A stretch of DNA of 64,000 nt from JANYHF01 sp031393505 (GCA_031393505.1 JANMVX010000242.1:44059-108058), one strand, 5' to 3'; positions 18,068 to 27,066 are shown, numbered from the stretch's first letter. Notes: generated by a model from the letters alone, not told the origin. Numbers and translations are program-made.

Positions 18068-18371
18068 CGTCAATCCCGCCAGCTCGCCCCCTGGGCGCGA
18101 CACCGCGCGCGAGCGATCATCCGGGTTCCGACGAACCCGCTTTGACGCTGCGCTTCAAGCAACCACACCCAGCTAACAAGCCCCATTTAGGCCGGCATCC
18201 GCCAACTGCGCGATTGGCTAACGGCCCGATGCCGGTGGCGGCGGCCCGAACCGTCGCTCGGCCGGCGGCCAAACCCGAAAAACCTTATCCTCCTTGTCAA
18301 CTCCTACGACGTCTCGCGCACCACGTCTCGGCTGGCGCCCCCCCACGCACCGATCATCCGGCCCATGACGT
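18068..18371. other. intergenic region, no gene seen
   Basis: The 304 bp between yidD (stop) and the O-antigen ligase start contain an imperfect hairpin (GGCCGGCATC near 18191 against GATGCCGG near 18229) and a GC-rich stretch. The region would hold the ligase promoter. I see no supported gene. Confidence 0.45.
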
Positions 18372-18656
18372 TCAGTGCCTCTCGCCGCGCCAGCGCCCGT
18401 AGCGCCAGGGCGTCCAGGGGTGGTGCTCTGCGCGGATGTCCGGGGCGGGATCAAAACCACTCGTGCCCCAAGGTTGGCAGCGCGCGACCCGCGCCAGCAT
18501 CAGCCAGAAGCCGCGCCAGGCGCCGTTGCGGTCGATGGCGTCCAGGGCATACTCCGAGCAAGTCGGCAGATGCCGGCATTGGCGCCCGATCAGGCCGGAG
18601 AGCGTGTAGCGGTAGAGCAGGATGGGGGCTTTGAGCAGCCTCGCGGCGACGGTCAT
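18372..18656 (-). CDS. yidD: membrane protein insertion efficiency factor YidD
   Basis: YidD is a small membrane-associated protein that assists YidC-dependent insertion. The 94-residue length is normal. The family core is clear: LLYRYTLSGLIGRQCRHLPTC followed by SEYALDAIDRNGAWRGFWL, then RVARCQPWGTSGFDP. The conserved cysteines lie in CRHLPTC. It starts 6 nt after the cupin stop and belongs to the conserved alphaproteobacterial string with the IscU-like scaffold and folE rather than to the usual rnpA-yidC locus. Confidence 0.9.
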   Translation of the reverse strand: MTVAARLLKAPILLYRYTLSGLIGRQCRHLPTCSEYALDAIDRNGAWRGFWLMLARVARCQPWGTSGFDPAPDIRAEHHPWTPWRYGRWRGERH

Positions 18657-18662
18657 GGGGCC

Positions 18663-19127
18663 TCACGCGTAAGGCGTACCATCCTTTTTCCGCACGATCG
18701 ACTTCCCGTTCGCCGTGGTGAGGTTCATGTCCACGTCAGGATACACCACATGCTCGACCAGCGAGCGCGTGCCGATTTCCAGGTAGACCGCCGGCTTGGC
18801 GCCGCGGTTGATCAGCTGGTGCCCGTTCTCGTCGTTGGCCGGAAAGCCCATGGCCATGCCGGGGCCGAGCAATTGCTCTCCTTCGTTGCTGATGAGCGTA
18901 ATCTCGCCCTCTAAAACGTAGCAGAATTCGTCCTCGGCCACATGCCAGTGGCGTTGCGAGGAGGCTGCGCCGGGCTGCAACGTCGTTACATTCACGCCGA
19001 ACTGTTTGAGCCCGAGCGCCTCCGTCAATTTACGCTTGCTCCGCCCCTCCACCATTTTGGCCAGGGTTTTCGGATAAATCGTGCCGGTGATGGCCTCGAC
19101 AGTTTTCGGATCAACAACTTTCGCCAT
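18663..19127 (-). CDS. cupin-domain protein
   Basis: The protein has 154 residues. ATG 19127 has a strong AAGGAG site 6 nt upstream. The double-stranded beta-helix motif 1 is HWHVAEDEFCYVLEGE, and motif 2 is in the NGHQLINRGAKPAVYLEIG region, so a metal could bind at the two His and Glu of motif 1. It resembles small cytosolic cupins annotated as mannose-6-phosphate-isomerase-like, but no reaction is established. It lies 10 nt downstream of the IscU-like gene and 6 nt upstream of yidD, which implies one transcript. Confidence 0.8.
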   Translation of the reverse strand: MAKVVDPKTVEAITGTIYPKTLAKMVEGRSKRKLTEALGLKQFGVNVTTLQPGAASSQRHWHVAEDEFCYVLEGEITLISNEGEQLLGPGMAMGFPANDENGHQLINRGAKPAVYLEIGTRSLVEHVVYPDVDMNLTTANGKSIVRKKDGTPYA

Positions 19128-19137
19128 CGTGTTCTCC

Positions 19138-19596
19138 TTAGCCGGCCTTGGCCGGAACGCTGCGCTTTGCTTCCACCTCGGCCATCGCCCGCTCCAGCGC
19201 GTCGAACACCAGCAGCGTCGAGGCATGCCGGCCCTTCACATCGCGCACCGGCTCCAGAGCGGCCAGATCCGACCACTTCCCACCGGGCGGCGCGCCGTTT
19301 TCTTTCAGCATGGCCCGCATCTGCCGGCCCACCTCGCGCAGCTCCGCCGAGGTCGAGCCGACGGCATGGGCCGCTACCACCGCCGCCGAGCTTTGCCCCA
19401 GCAGGCAGGCGCGCACCAGCTGGCCGTAGTCGGTGACGTGGTCGCCCTGCATACGGATGTCCAGGGTCACGGTCGAGCCGCACAGCTTGGAATGGGCCGT
19501 GGCCGTGGCGTCCGGCGCAACCAGCCGTCCCCCGCGCGGGCTGTTGGCGGCCAGCTCCAGGATGCGCTGGCTATAGATGTCTTCGAGCGCCGTCAT
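19138..19596 (-). CDS. iron-sulfur cluster assembly scaffold-like protein (IscU/NifU-N fold)
   Basis: The protein has 152 residues from ATG 19596 with an AAGGAT site. The TTG at 19617 is rejected. It starts ALEDIYSQRILELAANSPRGG, typical of IscU-like proteins. Two Cys remain in IscU-like positions (SKLCGSTVTLDIRM and VRACLLGQSSAAV) with an Ala-rich helix after the second. The classic central Cys-Gly-Asp is missing, as in the alphaproteobacterial folE-linked subgroup. It probably binds or transfers clusters, but this is inference. Divergent from folE with about 270 bp between. Confidence 0.8.
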   Translation of the reverse strand: MTALEDIYSQRILELAANSPRGGRLVAPDATATAHSKLCGSTVTLDIRMQGDHVTDYGQLVRACLLGQSSAAVVAAHAVGSTSAELREVGRQMRAMLKENGAPPGGKWSDLAALEPVRDVKGRHASTLLVFDALERAMAEVEAKRSVPAKAG

Positions 19597-19863
19597 CGGC
19601 AGGCGATCCTTTTGCAAAGCTTTGGCCGGGCCGCTCTTGCGACCCTCCAGACCTGTATATATATGCTAGCGCAGGCCGTTGGCGAAGACCGGTTGAACAA
19701 TGCGCTCGCGCATGTCAGGCCGTCACGCTCCGCATGGCGCCGCCCGGCGTCCTGTGCGAGTTTGACGCCAAGACAAACAGATCCACGACAGCTTGCCATC
19801 CGTTTGAGGTGGCCACAGATATGGCGCTCGCACCCCTTCGAGGCCGTCAGGAGAGACGTTTTC

Positions 19864-20508
19864 ATGGACACCATGACCGCCAAGAGCAAGAAGAACGGCC
19901 GCCTGCCCAAGCCCAGCGCCCCGATGCGCGCGCCGATCAAACGGCCGAGCCGCGACGAGGCCGAAGCTGCGGTGCGCACGCTGATCGCCTGGGCCGGAGA
20001 CGATCCGGCGCGCGAGGGGCTGCTCGACACGCCCAAGCGCGTGGTCAACGCCTACCGCGAGATTTTCAAGGGCTATGAGGAAGACGCGGTCGCCGCGCTG
20101 GACCGCACCTTCGAGGATGTCGCGGGCTACGACGACATCGTCATGCTGCGCGACATCGAGGTGAACTCGTTTTGCGAGCACCACATGCTGCCGTTCATCG
20201 GCAAGGCCCATGTCGCCTATCTGCCGGGCGAAAACGTCGTCGGCATTTCCAAGCTCGCGCGCGTCGTCGACATCTTCGCCAATCGGTTGCAGACGCAAGA
20301 GACCATGACAGCCCAGATCGTGGGCGCGATCGATGAGGCGTTAGCCCCACGCGGCGTTGCCGTGATGATCGAGGCGGTGCACCAGTGCATGTCATTGCGC
20401 GGCGTGCACAAGCCGAATGTGGCCACCATTACCACCCAGTTCACCGGCAGTTTCAAGACCGATATCGTGTTGCAGCAGCGGTTTATGGCGCTGATCCAGC
20501 GGGGGTAG
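19864..20508 (+). CDS. folE: GTP cyclohydrolase I
   Basis: FolE converts GTP to 7,8-dihydroneopterin triphosphate, the first step to folate (EC 3.5.4.16), as a cytosolic decamer. The protein has 214 residues from ATG 19864 (GGAGAG upstream). Zinc ligands are visible in NSFCEHHMLPFIGKAHVAYLP (Cys and His) and HQCMSLRGVHK (second Cys). The N-terminal 30 residues are a basic extension (KSKKNGRLPKP). The catalytic His pair and the C-terminal TTQFTGSFK strand are present. It stands alone on the plus strand. Confidence 0.95.
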   Translation: MDTMTAKSKKNGRLPKPSAPMRAPIKRPSRDEAEAAVRTLIAWAGDDPAREGLLDTPKRVVNAYREIFKGYEEDAVAALDRTFEDVAGYDDIVMLRDIEVNSFCEHHMLPFIGKAHVAYLPGENVVGISKLARVVDIFANRLQTQETMTAQIVGAIDEALAPRGVAVMIEAVHQCMSLRGVHKPNVATITTQFTGSFKTDIVLQQRFMALIQRG

Positions 20509-20887
20509 CGTTACCGTCGGTCCACCGCCCCCGATTTCGGGACGCGCCTCGCCGATGTTTGGCGTTGACGACCGCGCCAAACTCCGGGGAGTGGGGAGTG
20601 TGTGAACGCACATCCAGCGCTTTTTGGGGGGCGTTGGTCGCGATGAGTCGCGAGTGGCTCACGATGTCGGTTGGGTTGAGCGCTGCGAGTGCAGCGGTCA
20701 GGGCGCCTGCGGACATACTTTGCGGTTCGTTCTGGTTCGACCGCAGCTGACGGCACGTCAAGCATCGGCCGCCGCTGGGGTGACTTTGCCTTCGCGACCC
20801 AGAGCAGAAACGGCGCAGCCGCAGCGTCACCGCCGTTCTAAACGGTGCAACACACGGCTGCCGATGATCGACGGACCCATGCCTGCT
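20509..20887. other. 379-bp region without a supported gene
   Basis: Open frames here are short, in poor codon usage and on both strands. The stretch around 20785-20815 (TTCGCGACCCAGAGCAGAAA) resembles a dispersed intergenic sequence common in alphaproteobacteria, so part of this gap may be a repeat remnant. I see no promoter or RNA gene I can defend. Confidence 0.4.
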
Positions 20888-21211
20888 TTAACGGGCTCGA
20901 TCAAACTCGCTGAGCATGCGCAAATGCCGGATCTGCACGGGCTGGGCCAGCAGCTCATCCACGTGGTCGATCAGCGGCTTCAGATAGGGCATCGCCAGAT
21001 GGGCATCCAGCGCCGCCTGGCTAGCAAAATTCTCGTAGAACACGAAAGTGTTGGGATCGTCGGCATCGCAGTGAAAATCGTAGTTCACGCAGCCGGGCTC
21101 GCTGCGCGTCGGCGCGACAAAGCTCGACAGGATCTTGAACAGTTTTTCGCGCGTCTCGGGGCGGGCGACTACGGTGCCGATGATCGTGCAGCCGGGTGTT
21201 GTCTTGCTCAT
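20888..21211 (-). CDS. ABM-domain monooxygenase-like protein (putative quinol monooxygenase)
   Basis: The protein has 107 residues and starts one base after the permease stop (TGATATG), so it is the last gene of the sugar transport operon. It has the dimeric ferredoxin-like ABM fold: GTVVARPETREKLFKILSSF, then SEPGCVNYDFHCD and FVFYENFASQAALDAH. Relatives such as YgiN oxidise quinols without a cofactor. Others are detoxifying companions of catabolic operons. The actual substrate is unknown. Confidence 0.8.
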   Translation of the reverse strand: MSKTTPGCTIIGTVVARPETREKLFKILSSFVAPTRSEPGCVNYDFHCDADDPNTFVFYENFASQAALDAHLAMPYLKPLIDHVDELLAQPVQIRHLRMLSEFDRAR

Positions 21212-21212
21212 A

Positions 21213-22172
21213 TCACGTCTTCCGGTTCTGGCTGATGGCGACGGCGAGAATGATGATGGCGCCGCGGGCGATCAGCTGCTGGCTGAATTCGAGGCCGGCC
21301 AGGATCAGGCCGTTGTTGATGAGGCCGATCATCAGCGCCCCCATGATCGAGCCGATGACGGTGCCCTTGCCGCCGAACAGGCTGGTGCCGCCGAGCACGG
21401 CGGCGGCGATGACGGAGAGTTCGTCACCCTCGCCCAGTTGGAAGCGGCCGGTCTGGAAGCGGCCGGCATAGAGCATGCCGGCGAACGCGGCGGCCATGCT
21501 GGAGATGATCAGCACCTGGAACTTGATGCTGCCGGTCTTGAGGCCGGAATAGCGCGCGGCCGTTTCGCTGCCGCCGGTGGCGAGCACCCAGCGGCCGAAG
21601 GTTGTCTTGCGCAGCACGATGTGGCCGATGGCGCCGATGGCCAGCATCCAGAACAACAGCAGCGGGATCGGTCCGATATTGCCGCCGCCGAAAAGATAGG
21701 CGTAGTCGGACGACAGGATCGGGATGGCCTTGGTGCCGCTCACCCACATGGCCCCGCCCTTGGCAACGCCCATCATGGCCAGCGTGGTGAGGAACGACGG
21801 GATACCGAGGCGGGTGGTCAGGACGCCGTTGACGGTGCCGACCAGCAGGCCGGTGGCCAGGCCGCACAGCACGCCGAACGGTAAGCCACCGACGTCCATG
21901 CCCATGGCGGTCGCGACCGAGGCAAGGCCGGCGACGGCGCCGATCGAGAGGTCGATCTCACCGGCGGCCAGCACATAGGTCATGGCGACGGCCATGATCG
22001 CGATCATCGCGGTTTGGCGGACAATATTGAGCAGATTGTTGGTGTCCAGAAAGCCCTTGTGGCCGAGCGTGACCGCGAACAGGACGAACACGCCGAGAAA
22101 GCCGAGATAGATGATGTATTGCCGCCAATCGCCGAACTGGACGCGCGGCATCGGCGCCGGTGTATCAGACAT
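21213..22172 (-). CDS. sugar ABC transporter permease, RbsC type
   Basis: The 319-residue inner-membrane protein has 8-10 hydrophobic segments and the BPD_transp_2 signature: GEIDLSIGAVAGL, then TGGSETAARYSG (the EAA-like coupling loop) and AAAVLGGTSLFGGKGT. It would form the channel with the ATPase at 22165. It overlaps the ATPase gene by 8 nt and is followed one base later by the ABM gene. The gene content around it suggests a sugar or anhydrosugar as cargo. Confidence 0.9.
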   Translation of the reverse strand: MSDTPAPMPRVQFGDWRQYIIYLGFLGVFVLFAVTLGHKGFLDTNNLLNIVRQTAMIAIMAVAMTYVLAAGEIDLSIGAVAGLASVATAMGMDVGGLPFGVLCGLATGLLVGTVNGVLTTRLGIPSFLTTLAMMGVAKGGAMWVSGTKAIPILSSDYAYLFGGGNIGPIPLLLFWMLAIGAIGHIVLRKTTFGRWVLATGGSETAARYSGLKTGSIKFQVLIISSMAAAFAGMLYAGRFQTGRFQLGEGDELSVIAAAVLGGTSLFGGKGTVIGSIMGALMIGLINNGLILAGLEFSQQLIARGAIIILAVAISQNRKT

Positions 22173-23724
22173 GGATTCGAACCTCCTGAATGGCTTCCTG
22201 AAGCATATGCTCGGCCTGCTGCATTGACTCGTCGGACGCCGCCGCCGCTGCCGGGAAGAGCGCGTCGCGCGGAATATCCTTGGCCAGGCGCCCGTCCGAC
22301 ATCACAAGGATCCGGTCGCAGGCGGCGAGCAACTCATTGAGCTCGGAAGAGATCACGATGATGCCCTTGCCTTGCTCGGCCAGGGTGCGGATCAATTGAA
22401 TGATCTCTGACTTGCTGCCGATGTCGATGCCCGCGGTCGGCTCATCGAGGACGATGATGCGCGGATCAGAGGCCAGCCACTTGCCGAGCACGACCTTTTG
22501 CTGGTTGCCGCCTGACAGCGTGCGCACGGCCGCAAAGGGCGATGCCGTCTTGATCTTCAACCCGCCGATTTTTTCGTCCGCGAGGTCCGACTGTTGGCGC
22601 GAAGAAATCCAGCCGCCCGAGCTGATCCGCTCGAACACCGAGAGCGCGAGATTGTCGGAGACGGTGTGCTCGATGATGACGCCCTGGCGCAGCCGGTCCT
22701 CGGGGATGAGGGCGATGCCGAGCGCAATGGCGTCCGTGGGGGAGTTGAGCGCGACCGGCTTGCCGTCGACCCGGATTTCGCCCGAGACGACCTTGTCGAT
22801 GCCGAACAGCAGGCGGGCGATGGCGCTGCGGCCGCTACCGAGCAGGCCGGCGATGCCGAGCACTTCGCCAGCGTGAAGTTGCAGCGACAGATTTTTTGGC
22901 TTGGCCGCGCCCGACACGTTCGTGAGCTCCAGGAGAACCTGCTCCTGCCGGGTGTTGGTGCGCGTGATTCCAGTGAGGCCCTTCGAGTCCCGGCCGACGA
23001 TGTGCTGGATGATCGAGGTCAGCGTGAGATCGGCGAGCGGCGCGGTGATGACATGCCGGCCGTCACGCAGGATGGTTGCCCGGTCGGCGATGCGCATGAT
23101 CTCGTCCATGCGGTGCGAAACGTAGATGATGGCGACGCCGTCCTCCTTCAGACGCCGGAGGAACGTGAACAGCCGGTCGACATCATGGGCCGACAGCGCC
23201 GTGCTCGGCTCATCGAGCACCAGCACGCGGGCGTTCTGCGAGATGGCCTTGACGATCTCGGTAAGCTGCCGTTGTCCGGCGCCAAGATCGCCAGCGAGCG
23301 CGTAGGGATCGACATCGACGTCGAGGCTCTTGAACAGCTCGATGGCGCGCCGCACGGCCTCGCGGTCGTCGATGAAGCCGAACCGGCCCATGATCTCCTG
23401 GTTGAGGAAGATGTTCTGGGCGACGCTTAGCGTCGGCACCAGGCTCATCTCCTGGAAGATCATCGCGATGCCGGCGCGCTTGGCTTCATCGGTGGTATGC
23501 GCGCTAAGTGTCTTGCCCAGAACCTCGATGCTGCCACTGGTCGGCGCGTGCACGCCGCGCAGGATTTTCAGGATCGTGCTCTTGCCCGCGCCGTTGCCGC
23601 CGAGCAGGGCGTGGATTTCGCCGGCCCGCACCTCGAGGCTGACGTCGCGAAGCGCGTGCACGCCGCCGAAGGACTTGGAGACGCCGGCCATCCGGACGGC
23701 AATTTCATGGCCGGCGCTGTCCAT
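22165..23724 (-). CDS. sugar ABC transporter ATP-binding protein, RbsA type (two NBDs)
   Basis: The 519-residue protein has two tandem ABC domains, as in RbsA and MglA. NBD1 has Walker A GGNGAGKST, an LGAGQRQLTEI signature and Walker B VLVLDEPST. The first Gly of Walker A replaces the usual Asp or Glu. NBD2 has a degenerate Walker A (GLLGSGRSAI), which is normal for this family, but an intact LSGGNQQKVVLGKW signature and IIVLDEPTAG. The start ATG shares a base with the stop of the dehydrogenase gene (TGATG). It energises the permease at 21213. Confidence 0.92.
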   Translation of the reverse strand: MDSAGHEIAVRMAGVSKSFGGVHALRDVSLEVRAGEIHALLGGNGAGKSTILKILRGVHAPTSGSIEVLGKTLSAHTTDEAKRAGIAMIFQEMSLVPTLSVAQNIFLNQEIMGRFGFIDDREAVRRAIELFKSLDVDVDPYALAGDLGAGQRQLTEIVKAISQNARVLVLDEPSTALSAHDVDRLFTFLRRLKEDGVAIIYVSHRMDEIMRIADRATILRDGRHVITAPLADLTLTSIIQHIVGRDSKGLTGITRTNTRQEQVLLELTNVSGAAKPKNLSLQLHAGEVLGIAGLLGSGRSAIARLLFGIDKVVSGEIRVDGKPVALNSPTDAIALGIALIPEDRLRQGVIIEHTVSDNLALSVFERISSGGWISSRQQSDLADEKIGGLKIKTASPFAAVRTLSGGNQQKVVLGKWLASDPRIIVLDEPTAGIDIGSKSEIIQLIRTLAEQGKGIIVISSELNELLAACDRILVMSDGRLAKDIPRDALFPAAAAASDESMQQAEHMLQEAIQEVRIHV

Positions 23725-24893
23725 CAGTGTGCGACCTCGACCCAGCGCTCGGACTGGCCCGACGAGAGGATCGCATCGGCGATCAGTGACACGCGGTAGC
23801 CGTCCTCAAAGTTCGGAGAAGGCTGCTTGCCGGTGACGATGGCCTGGAAGAAGTCGTGACACTCGATGATCTTGGTTTCGCCGTAGCCGATGCCGAGGCC
23901 CGGGATCGGCCACAGGCTCTGGCCATACGGATGATTGGGACCCGTATAGATGGTGCGGAAACCGCGCACGTCGGCGGGATCGTCGGCGAACATCACCTGC
24001 AGCTCGTCCATGCGCTCGTAATTGAAAGCGATGGAACCCTTGGTGCCATGGATTTCAAAGGTGAGGAAGTTGTTGCGGCCGTGCGCGTTGCGTGTCGCTT
24101 CGATGGATCCGACCGCGCCGTTCTGGAATTTTAGCAGCGTCATCATCTCATCGTCCACATCGACGGGCGCCTTCTTGCCCTGGCCCGACTTGTCCGAGGC
24201 GCCCAGTTTGTCGATGCCGCCCGTCTGCACCGGGCGCTCTTTGATGTAGGTGTGCACCATAGCGTTCACCGCCGCGATTTCGCCAACCAGATAGCGCGCG
24301 AAATCGATCACATGGGTGCCGATGTCACCGACTGTGCCCGAGCCCGCGACTTTCTTCTGGAAGCGCCAGGACAGGGGGCCGTTCGGGTCCGCCGACCAAT
24401 CCTGCAGATAGGTGCCGCGGAAATTGAGGATCTTGCCGATCCGGCCTTCGTCGATAAGCTTCTTCGCCATCGCGACGCCGGGCGTGCGGCGGTAGTTGAA
24501 GGCCACCATGTTGATGACGCCGGCCTTTTTGGCCGCGTCGGCCATGGTCTTGGCCTCCGGTCCGGTGCGGGCGAGCGGCTTTTCGCAGATGACATGCTTA
24601 CCGGCTTGCAACGCCGCGATCGCGATCTCAGCATGGCTGTCGTTCGGCGTCACGATATCGACCACATCGATATCTTTCCGTGCAATGACGGATTTCCAAT
24701 CGGCCGACGATTCGTCGAACCCGAGGCGCCTGGCCCCGTCCGCGGCGGCTTCGGCGCTGACATCGACGAGCACCTTGCGGTGCGGAATGGCGGGCGCGGG
24801 CCAAAAGAACATCGGCATCGCAGCATAAGCCAAAGCATGGGCCTTGCCCATGAAACCACCGCCAATCATGGCGACATTCAAGGTGCGTGTCAT
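23724..24893 (-). CDS. Gfo/Idh/MocA oxidoreductase, levoglucosan-dehydrogenase-like
   Basis: The protein has 389 residues from ATG 24893. The open frame extends upstream but passes through the hairpin at 25052. The Rossmann motif GGGFMGKAHALAY is at about 11-23, EKPLAR (catalytic Lys-Pro) follows near 104 and a TFEIHGTKGSIAFNYER strand lies in the C-terminal domain. The N-terminal run AYAAMPMFFWPAP and the motif NFRGTYLQDWSADPN resemble, from memory, levoglucosan dehydrogenase LgdA, which oxidises levoglucosan at C3 with NAD. That assignment is an inference; an inositol- or other sugar dehydrogenase is the alternative. It lies in one operon with the importer and the isomerase. Confidence 0.8.
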   Translation of the reverse strand: MTRTLNVAMIGGGFMGKAHALAYAAMPMFFWPAPAIPHRKVLVDVSAEAAADGARRLGFDESSADWKSVIARKDIDVVDIVTPNDSHAEIAIAALQAGKHVICEKPLARTGPEAKTMADAAKKAGVINMVAFNYRRTPGVAMAKKLIDEGRIGKILNFRGTYLQDWSADPNGPLSWRFQKKVAGSGTVGDIGTHVIDFARYLVGEIAAVNAMVHTYIKERPVQTGGIDKLGASDKSGQGKKAPVDVDDEMMTLLKFQNGAVGSIEATRNAHGRNNFLTFEIHGTKGSIAFNYERMDELQVMFADDPADVRGFRTIYTGPNHPYGQSLWPIPGLGIGYGETKIIECHDFFQAIVTGKQPSPNFEDGYRVSLIADAILSSGQSERWVEVAH

Positions 24894-25051
24894 GGTCGTA
24901 AACTCTTCGGGCTGTCGGAGGGGATCTCGGGATGGGACTCTCTGCAAGCGACCGGCGGCCGGCCAGGGAGGGGGGCTGGCCACCGGTTTAGGCAGGTTAA
25001 GTACACGTTTGTGCAGTCCAACGGTTTTTGTGGCCTTGAACGGCGCTTGTG

Positions 25052-25083
25052 GCGTAGGGGCGACCCACGGGTCGCCCCTACGC
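25052..25083. repeat. perfect 15-bp inverted repeat downstream of the binding-protein gene
   Basis: GCGTAGGGGCGACCC (25052-25066) and its exact complement (25069-25083) are separated by 2 nt. It lies 15 nt after the stop of the binding-protein gene and before the dehydrogenase. No T-run follows, so it is more likely an mRNA-stabilising or attenuating hairpin (or REP unit) than a strong terminator. That would fit the need for excess binding protein. Confidence 0.7.
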
Positions 25084-25097
25084 AACTAAGTTCGAGA

Positions 25098-26219
25098 TTA
25101 GTTCATGCTGGCCTTGATCTTGGCTGTCGCCTCGCCGGCGTAGATGTCCTTCCACATGCCGAGCAAGCTGGCCTTGACGACCGGCGCGGCCGGCAGCGCG
25201 ACATAGGCCGGAGCCGGCTTGCCAAGCAGCGCATAGGCGCCCAGGCGCGCCTCGATGATGCCGGCCTCGTAGGGACGCTGCGAGGCGATGCCCTTGATCA
25301 TGCCGCCACGGGCCATCTCGATGGCGACGTTTTCACCCAGGTCCATATTGACGATCGCCAGATCCGTACGACCGGCGGCGCGGGCTGCGGCCATGACGCC
25401 TTCGGCGGGAACGTCCCAGACCGCCCAGATGGCATTGACCTTGGGATTGGAGGTCAGAATTGCACCGGCCGCCTTTTCGGCATCACCCGCGAAGTCCGGA
25501 CCGCCGATCCCCTGCTCGGCGACGATCTTGATATCGGGATAGGTCTCAGTGATCGTCTTCTTGAAGCCCTCGTAGCGCTGACGCGTCACGAAGAAGTCGG
25601 CGGCGTGAAAGACGATGCCGATCTCGCCTTTGCCCCCGAGGGCCTTGGCCATCAGGTGGCCGGCGGCGACGCCATTACCGAAATTGTCGGCCGAGACGGT
25701 CGAAACATAGTCCGTGCCCGCTTTGAAGTTCGCGGGGATGTTGTCCATGAAAATCAACTTGGTGCCGGCGGCCGCAGCGGCCTTGTAGGCACCGGCGGTG
25801 GCGACACCATCGACCGGGATCGAGACGATGATCGAGGGTTTCTGTGCCATCACGGTCTCGATGTCGGCGACCTGTTTCTCAGGCTTGAACCCGGCGTCCG
25901 TCACGGCGATGACCTTGATGCCGAGGCGGCCGAATTCGCTCTTGAGGCCTTCTTCCTGCGCCTTCGACCAGTCGTTGCCACCGTAGTGGAAGACCAGGGC
26001 GGCGGTTGCGTTCATTGCCTTGACCTTGGTGATCTCGGCATCGGTCAGCGTCACGGACGCCGCGGCGGCGGGATCTTCGCCGTTCGGGCCCTTGCTCAAG
26101 ACCTTGGTGGCCAGCTCTTTCAAGGCTGCATCCGGATCGGCCGCGAAGGCCGTCGCGGCAAAGCTGCCCGCCATCAGAGCGAGGGCAGCGGCTGTCGTGA
26201 GAAATACGCGCCTGTTCAT
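25098..26219 (-). CDS. sugar ABC transporter substrate-binding protein (type I periplasmic fold)
   Basis: The 373-residue protein has a signal peptide at about 1-27 (MNRRVFLTTAAALALMAGSF, cleavage near AFA-ADP). The type I periplasmic-binding fold is seen in ALVFHYGGNDWSKAQEEG, then FMDNIPANF and SADNFGNGVAAGHLM and NMDLGENVAIEMARGG. It delivers the ligand to the 21213/22165 transporter. It is the second gene of the operon after the isomerase and is followed by a hairpin. A cytosolic paralogue lies at 28706 on the opposite strand. Confidence 0.9.
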   Translation of the reverse strand: MNRRVFLTTAAALALMAGSFAATAFAADPDAALKELATKVLSKGPNGEDPAAAASVTLTDAEITKVKAMNATAALVFHYGGNDWSKAQEEGLKSEFGRLGIKVIAVTDAGFKPEKQVADIETVMAQKPSIIVSIPVDGVATAGAYKAAAAAGTKLIFMDNIPANFKAGTDYVSTVSADNFGNGVAAGHLMAKALGGKGEIGIVFHAADFFVTRQRYEGFKKTITETYPDIKIVAEQGIGGPDFAGDAEKAAGAILTSNPKVNAIWAVWDVPAEGVMAAARAAGRTDLAIVNMDLGENVAIEMARGGMIKGIASQRPYEAGIIEARLGAYALLGKPAPAYVALPAAPVVKASLLGMWKDIYAGEATAKIKASMN

Positions 26220-26250
26220 TGCAGTTTCCTCCTGTTGGGACGTTTCGTTA

Positions 26251-27066
26251 TCATTCCGCGTTGCGCAAGAATTTCATGCTGAGGGCGGCGCCCTCCTTGG
26301 GATCTGGCCAGCTGTCGAGTTCCGCCGTGACCCAGCCCTTGAAGGCGATGTCCTTGAGAGCCTTGACGATGGCGCCCATATCGAGCGTGCCCCGATCAAG
26401 CGGGGTGAAGGCGAAGGGCTCCTTCTGCCAGCCCTTCAGATGCACGTAGGAAATACGTTTGGCGTGTTCGCGGATCATGGCCGGCACGTCGCCACCAGCG
26501 GCCGCGAGATGGGCCGTATCCGGACAGAAATCGATCGACGTTTCCTTGAAAACCGCGCGCACGGCGTCGGGGCCTTCGACGATGGTCGTCAGGTGTGGAT
26601 GATAGTGGGCGCGCAGGCCCGCAGCCTTGGCGATGCCGACAACTTGTTCGAGGGCTGCGCCTAGCTTCTTGATGTCATCGGGCCGGTTGCCGTGGACGCG
26701 CTTGGCGCCGCCACCGACCACCAGGTGCTCAGCACCCATCTCGGCCGCGGCCCCTGCGGCGCGCTCGATGCGGGCCAGTTCCTCGGGGAGGATGTCGTCG
26801 AAGATGAAGTTGCCGCCCGAGTAGGTGGCGAGGAATTTGACGCCGGCCTGGCTGCAAACCGAACGGAGCTGGCCAAAGCGGCCCGCGTAGTCGAGCAGGT
26901 TGCCGTCGAAGAGTTCTACGCCCTCATAGCCGCACGCGCCGATGTCGGCGATGGCGCGCTCCATGTCGGCGAAGGTGCGATAGCTGAGCTGCGTGATGGA
27001 CGTGACGCCCACGGCATTGCCGCCGAGCTCGCCCCAGCAATTGGCGTGATAGGCCTTCTTCCACAT
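26251..27066 (-). CDS. sugar phosphate isomerase/epimerase-like TIM barrel
   Basis: The 271-residue protein of the AP_endonuc_2/IolE-like superfamily opens the operon (ATG 27066). Metal-binding and barrel motifs are visible: GYEGVELFDGNL, then RAHYHPHLTTIVEG and DFCPDTAHLAAAGGD, SYVHLKGWQ and GWVTAELDSW, giving the His/Asp/Glu divalent-metal set of the family. In sugar catabolic operons such enzymes isomerise, epimerise or dehydrate keto-sugars produced by a Gfo/Idh enzyme like the one at 23724. The precise reaction is not shown. It is divergent from the ROK regulator, sharing a 141-bp promoter region. Confidence 0.85.
   Translation of the reverse strand: MWKKAYHANCWGELGGNAVGVTSITQLSYRTFADMERAIADIGACGYEGVELFDGNLLDYAGRFGQLRSVCSQAGVKFLATYSGGNFIFDDILPEELARIERAAGAAAEMGAEHLVVGGGAKRVHGNRPDDIKKLGAALEQVVGIAKAAGLRAHYHPHLTTIVEGPDAVRAVFKETSIDFCPDTAHLAAAGGDVPAMIREHAKRISYVHLKGWQKEPFAFTPLDRGTLDMGAIVKALKDIAFKGWVTAELDSWPDPKEGAALSMKFLRNAE

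Noticed and set aside
20640..20887. Minus-strand frame between folE and the ABM gene
   Set aside because: It is Arg/Ser-rich with no ribosome site or domain and matches no family I know; part of the DNA looks like a dispersed repeat.
21135..21884. 249-codon open frame antisense to the permease
   Set aside because: The sequence is an Ala/Asp/Gly/Glu-rich shadow of a membrane protein gene, with no ribosome site.
22160..22180. Possible tRNA T-loop (GGATTCGAACC)
   Set aside because: It is the start region of the permease gene, and no acceptor stem or other arms can be built around it.
24252..26282. 676-codon open frame on the plus strand
   Set aside because: It is antisense to three well-supported genes of the sugar cluster. 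High GC leaves the opposite frame open by chance, and the translation has no recognisable domain.
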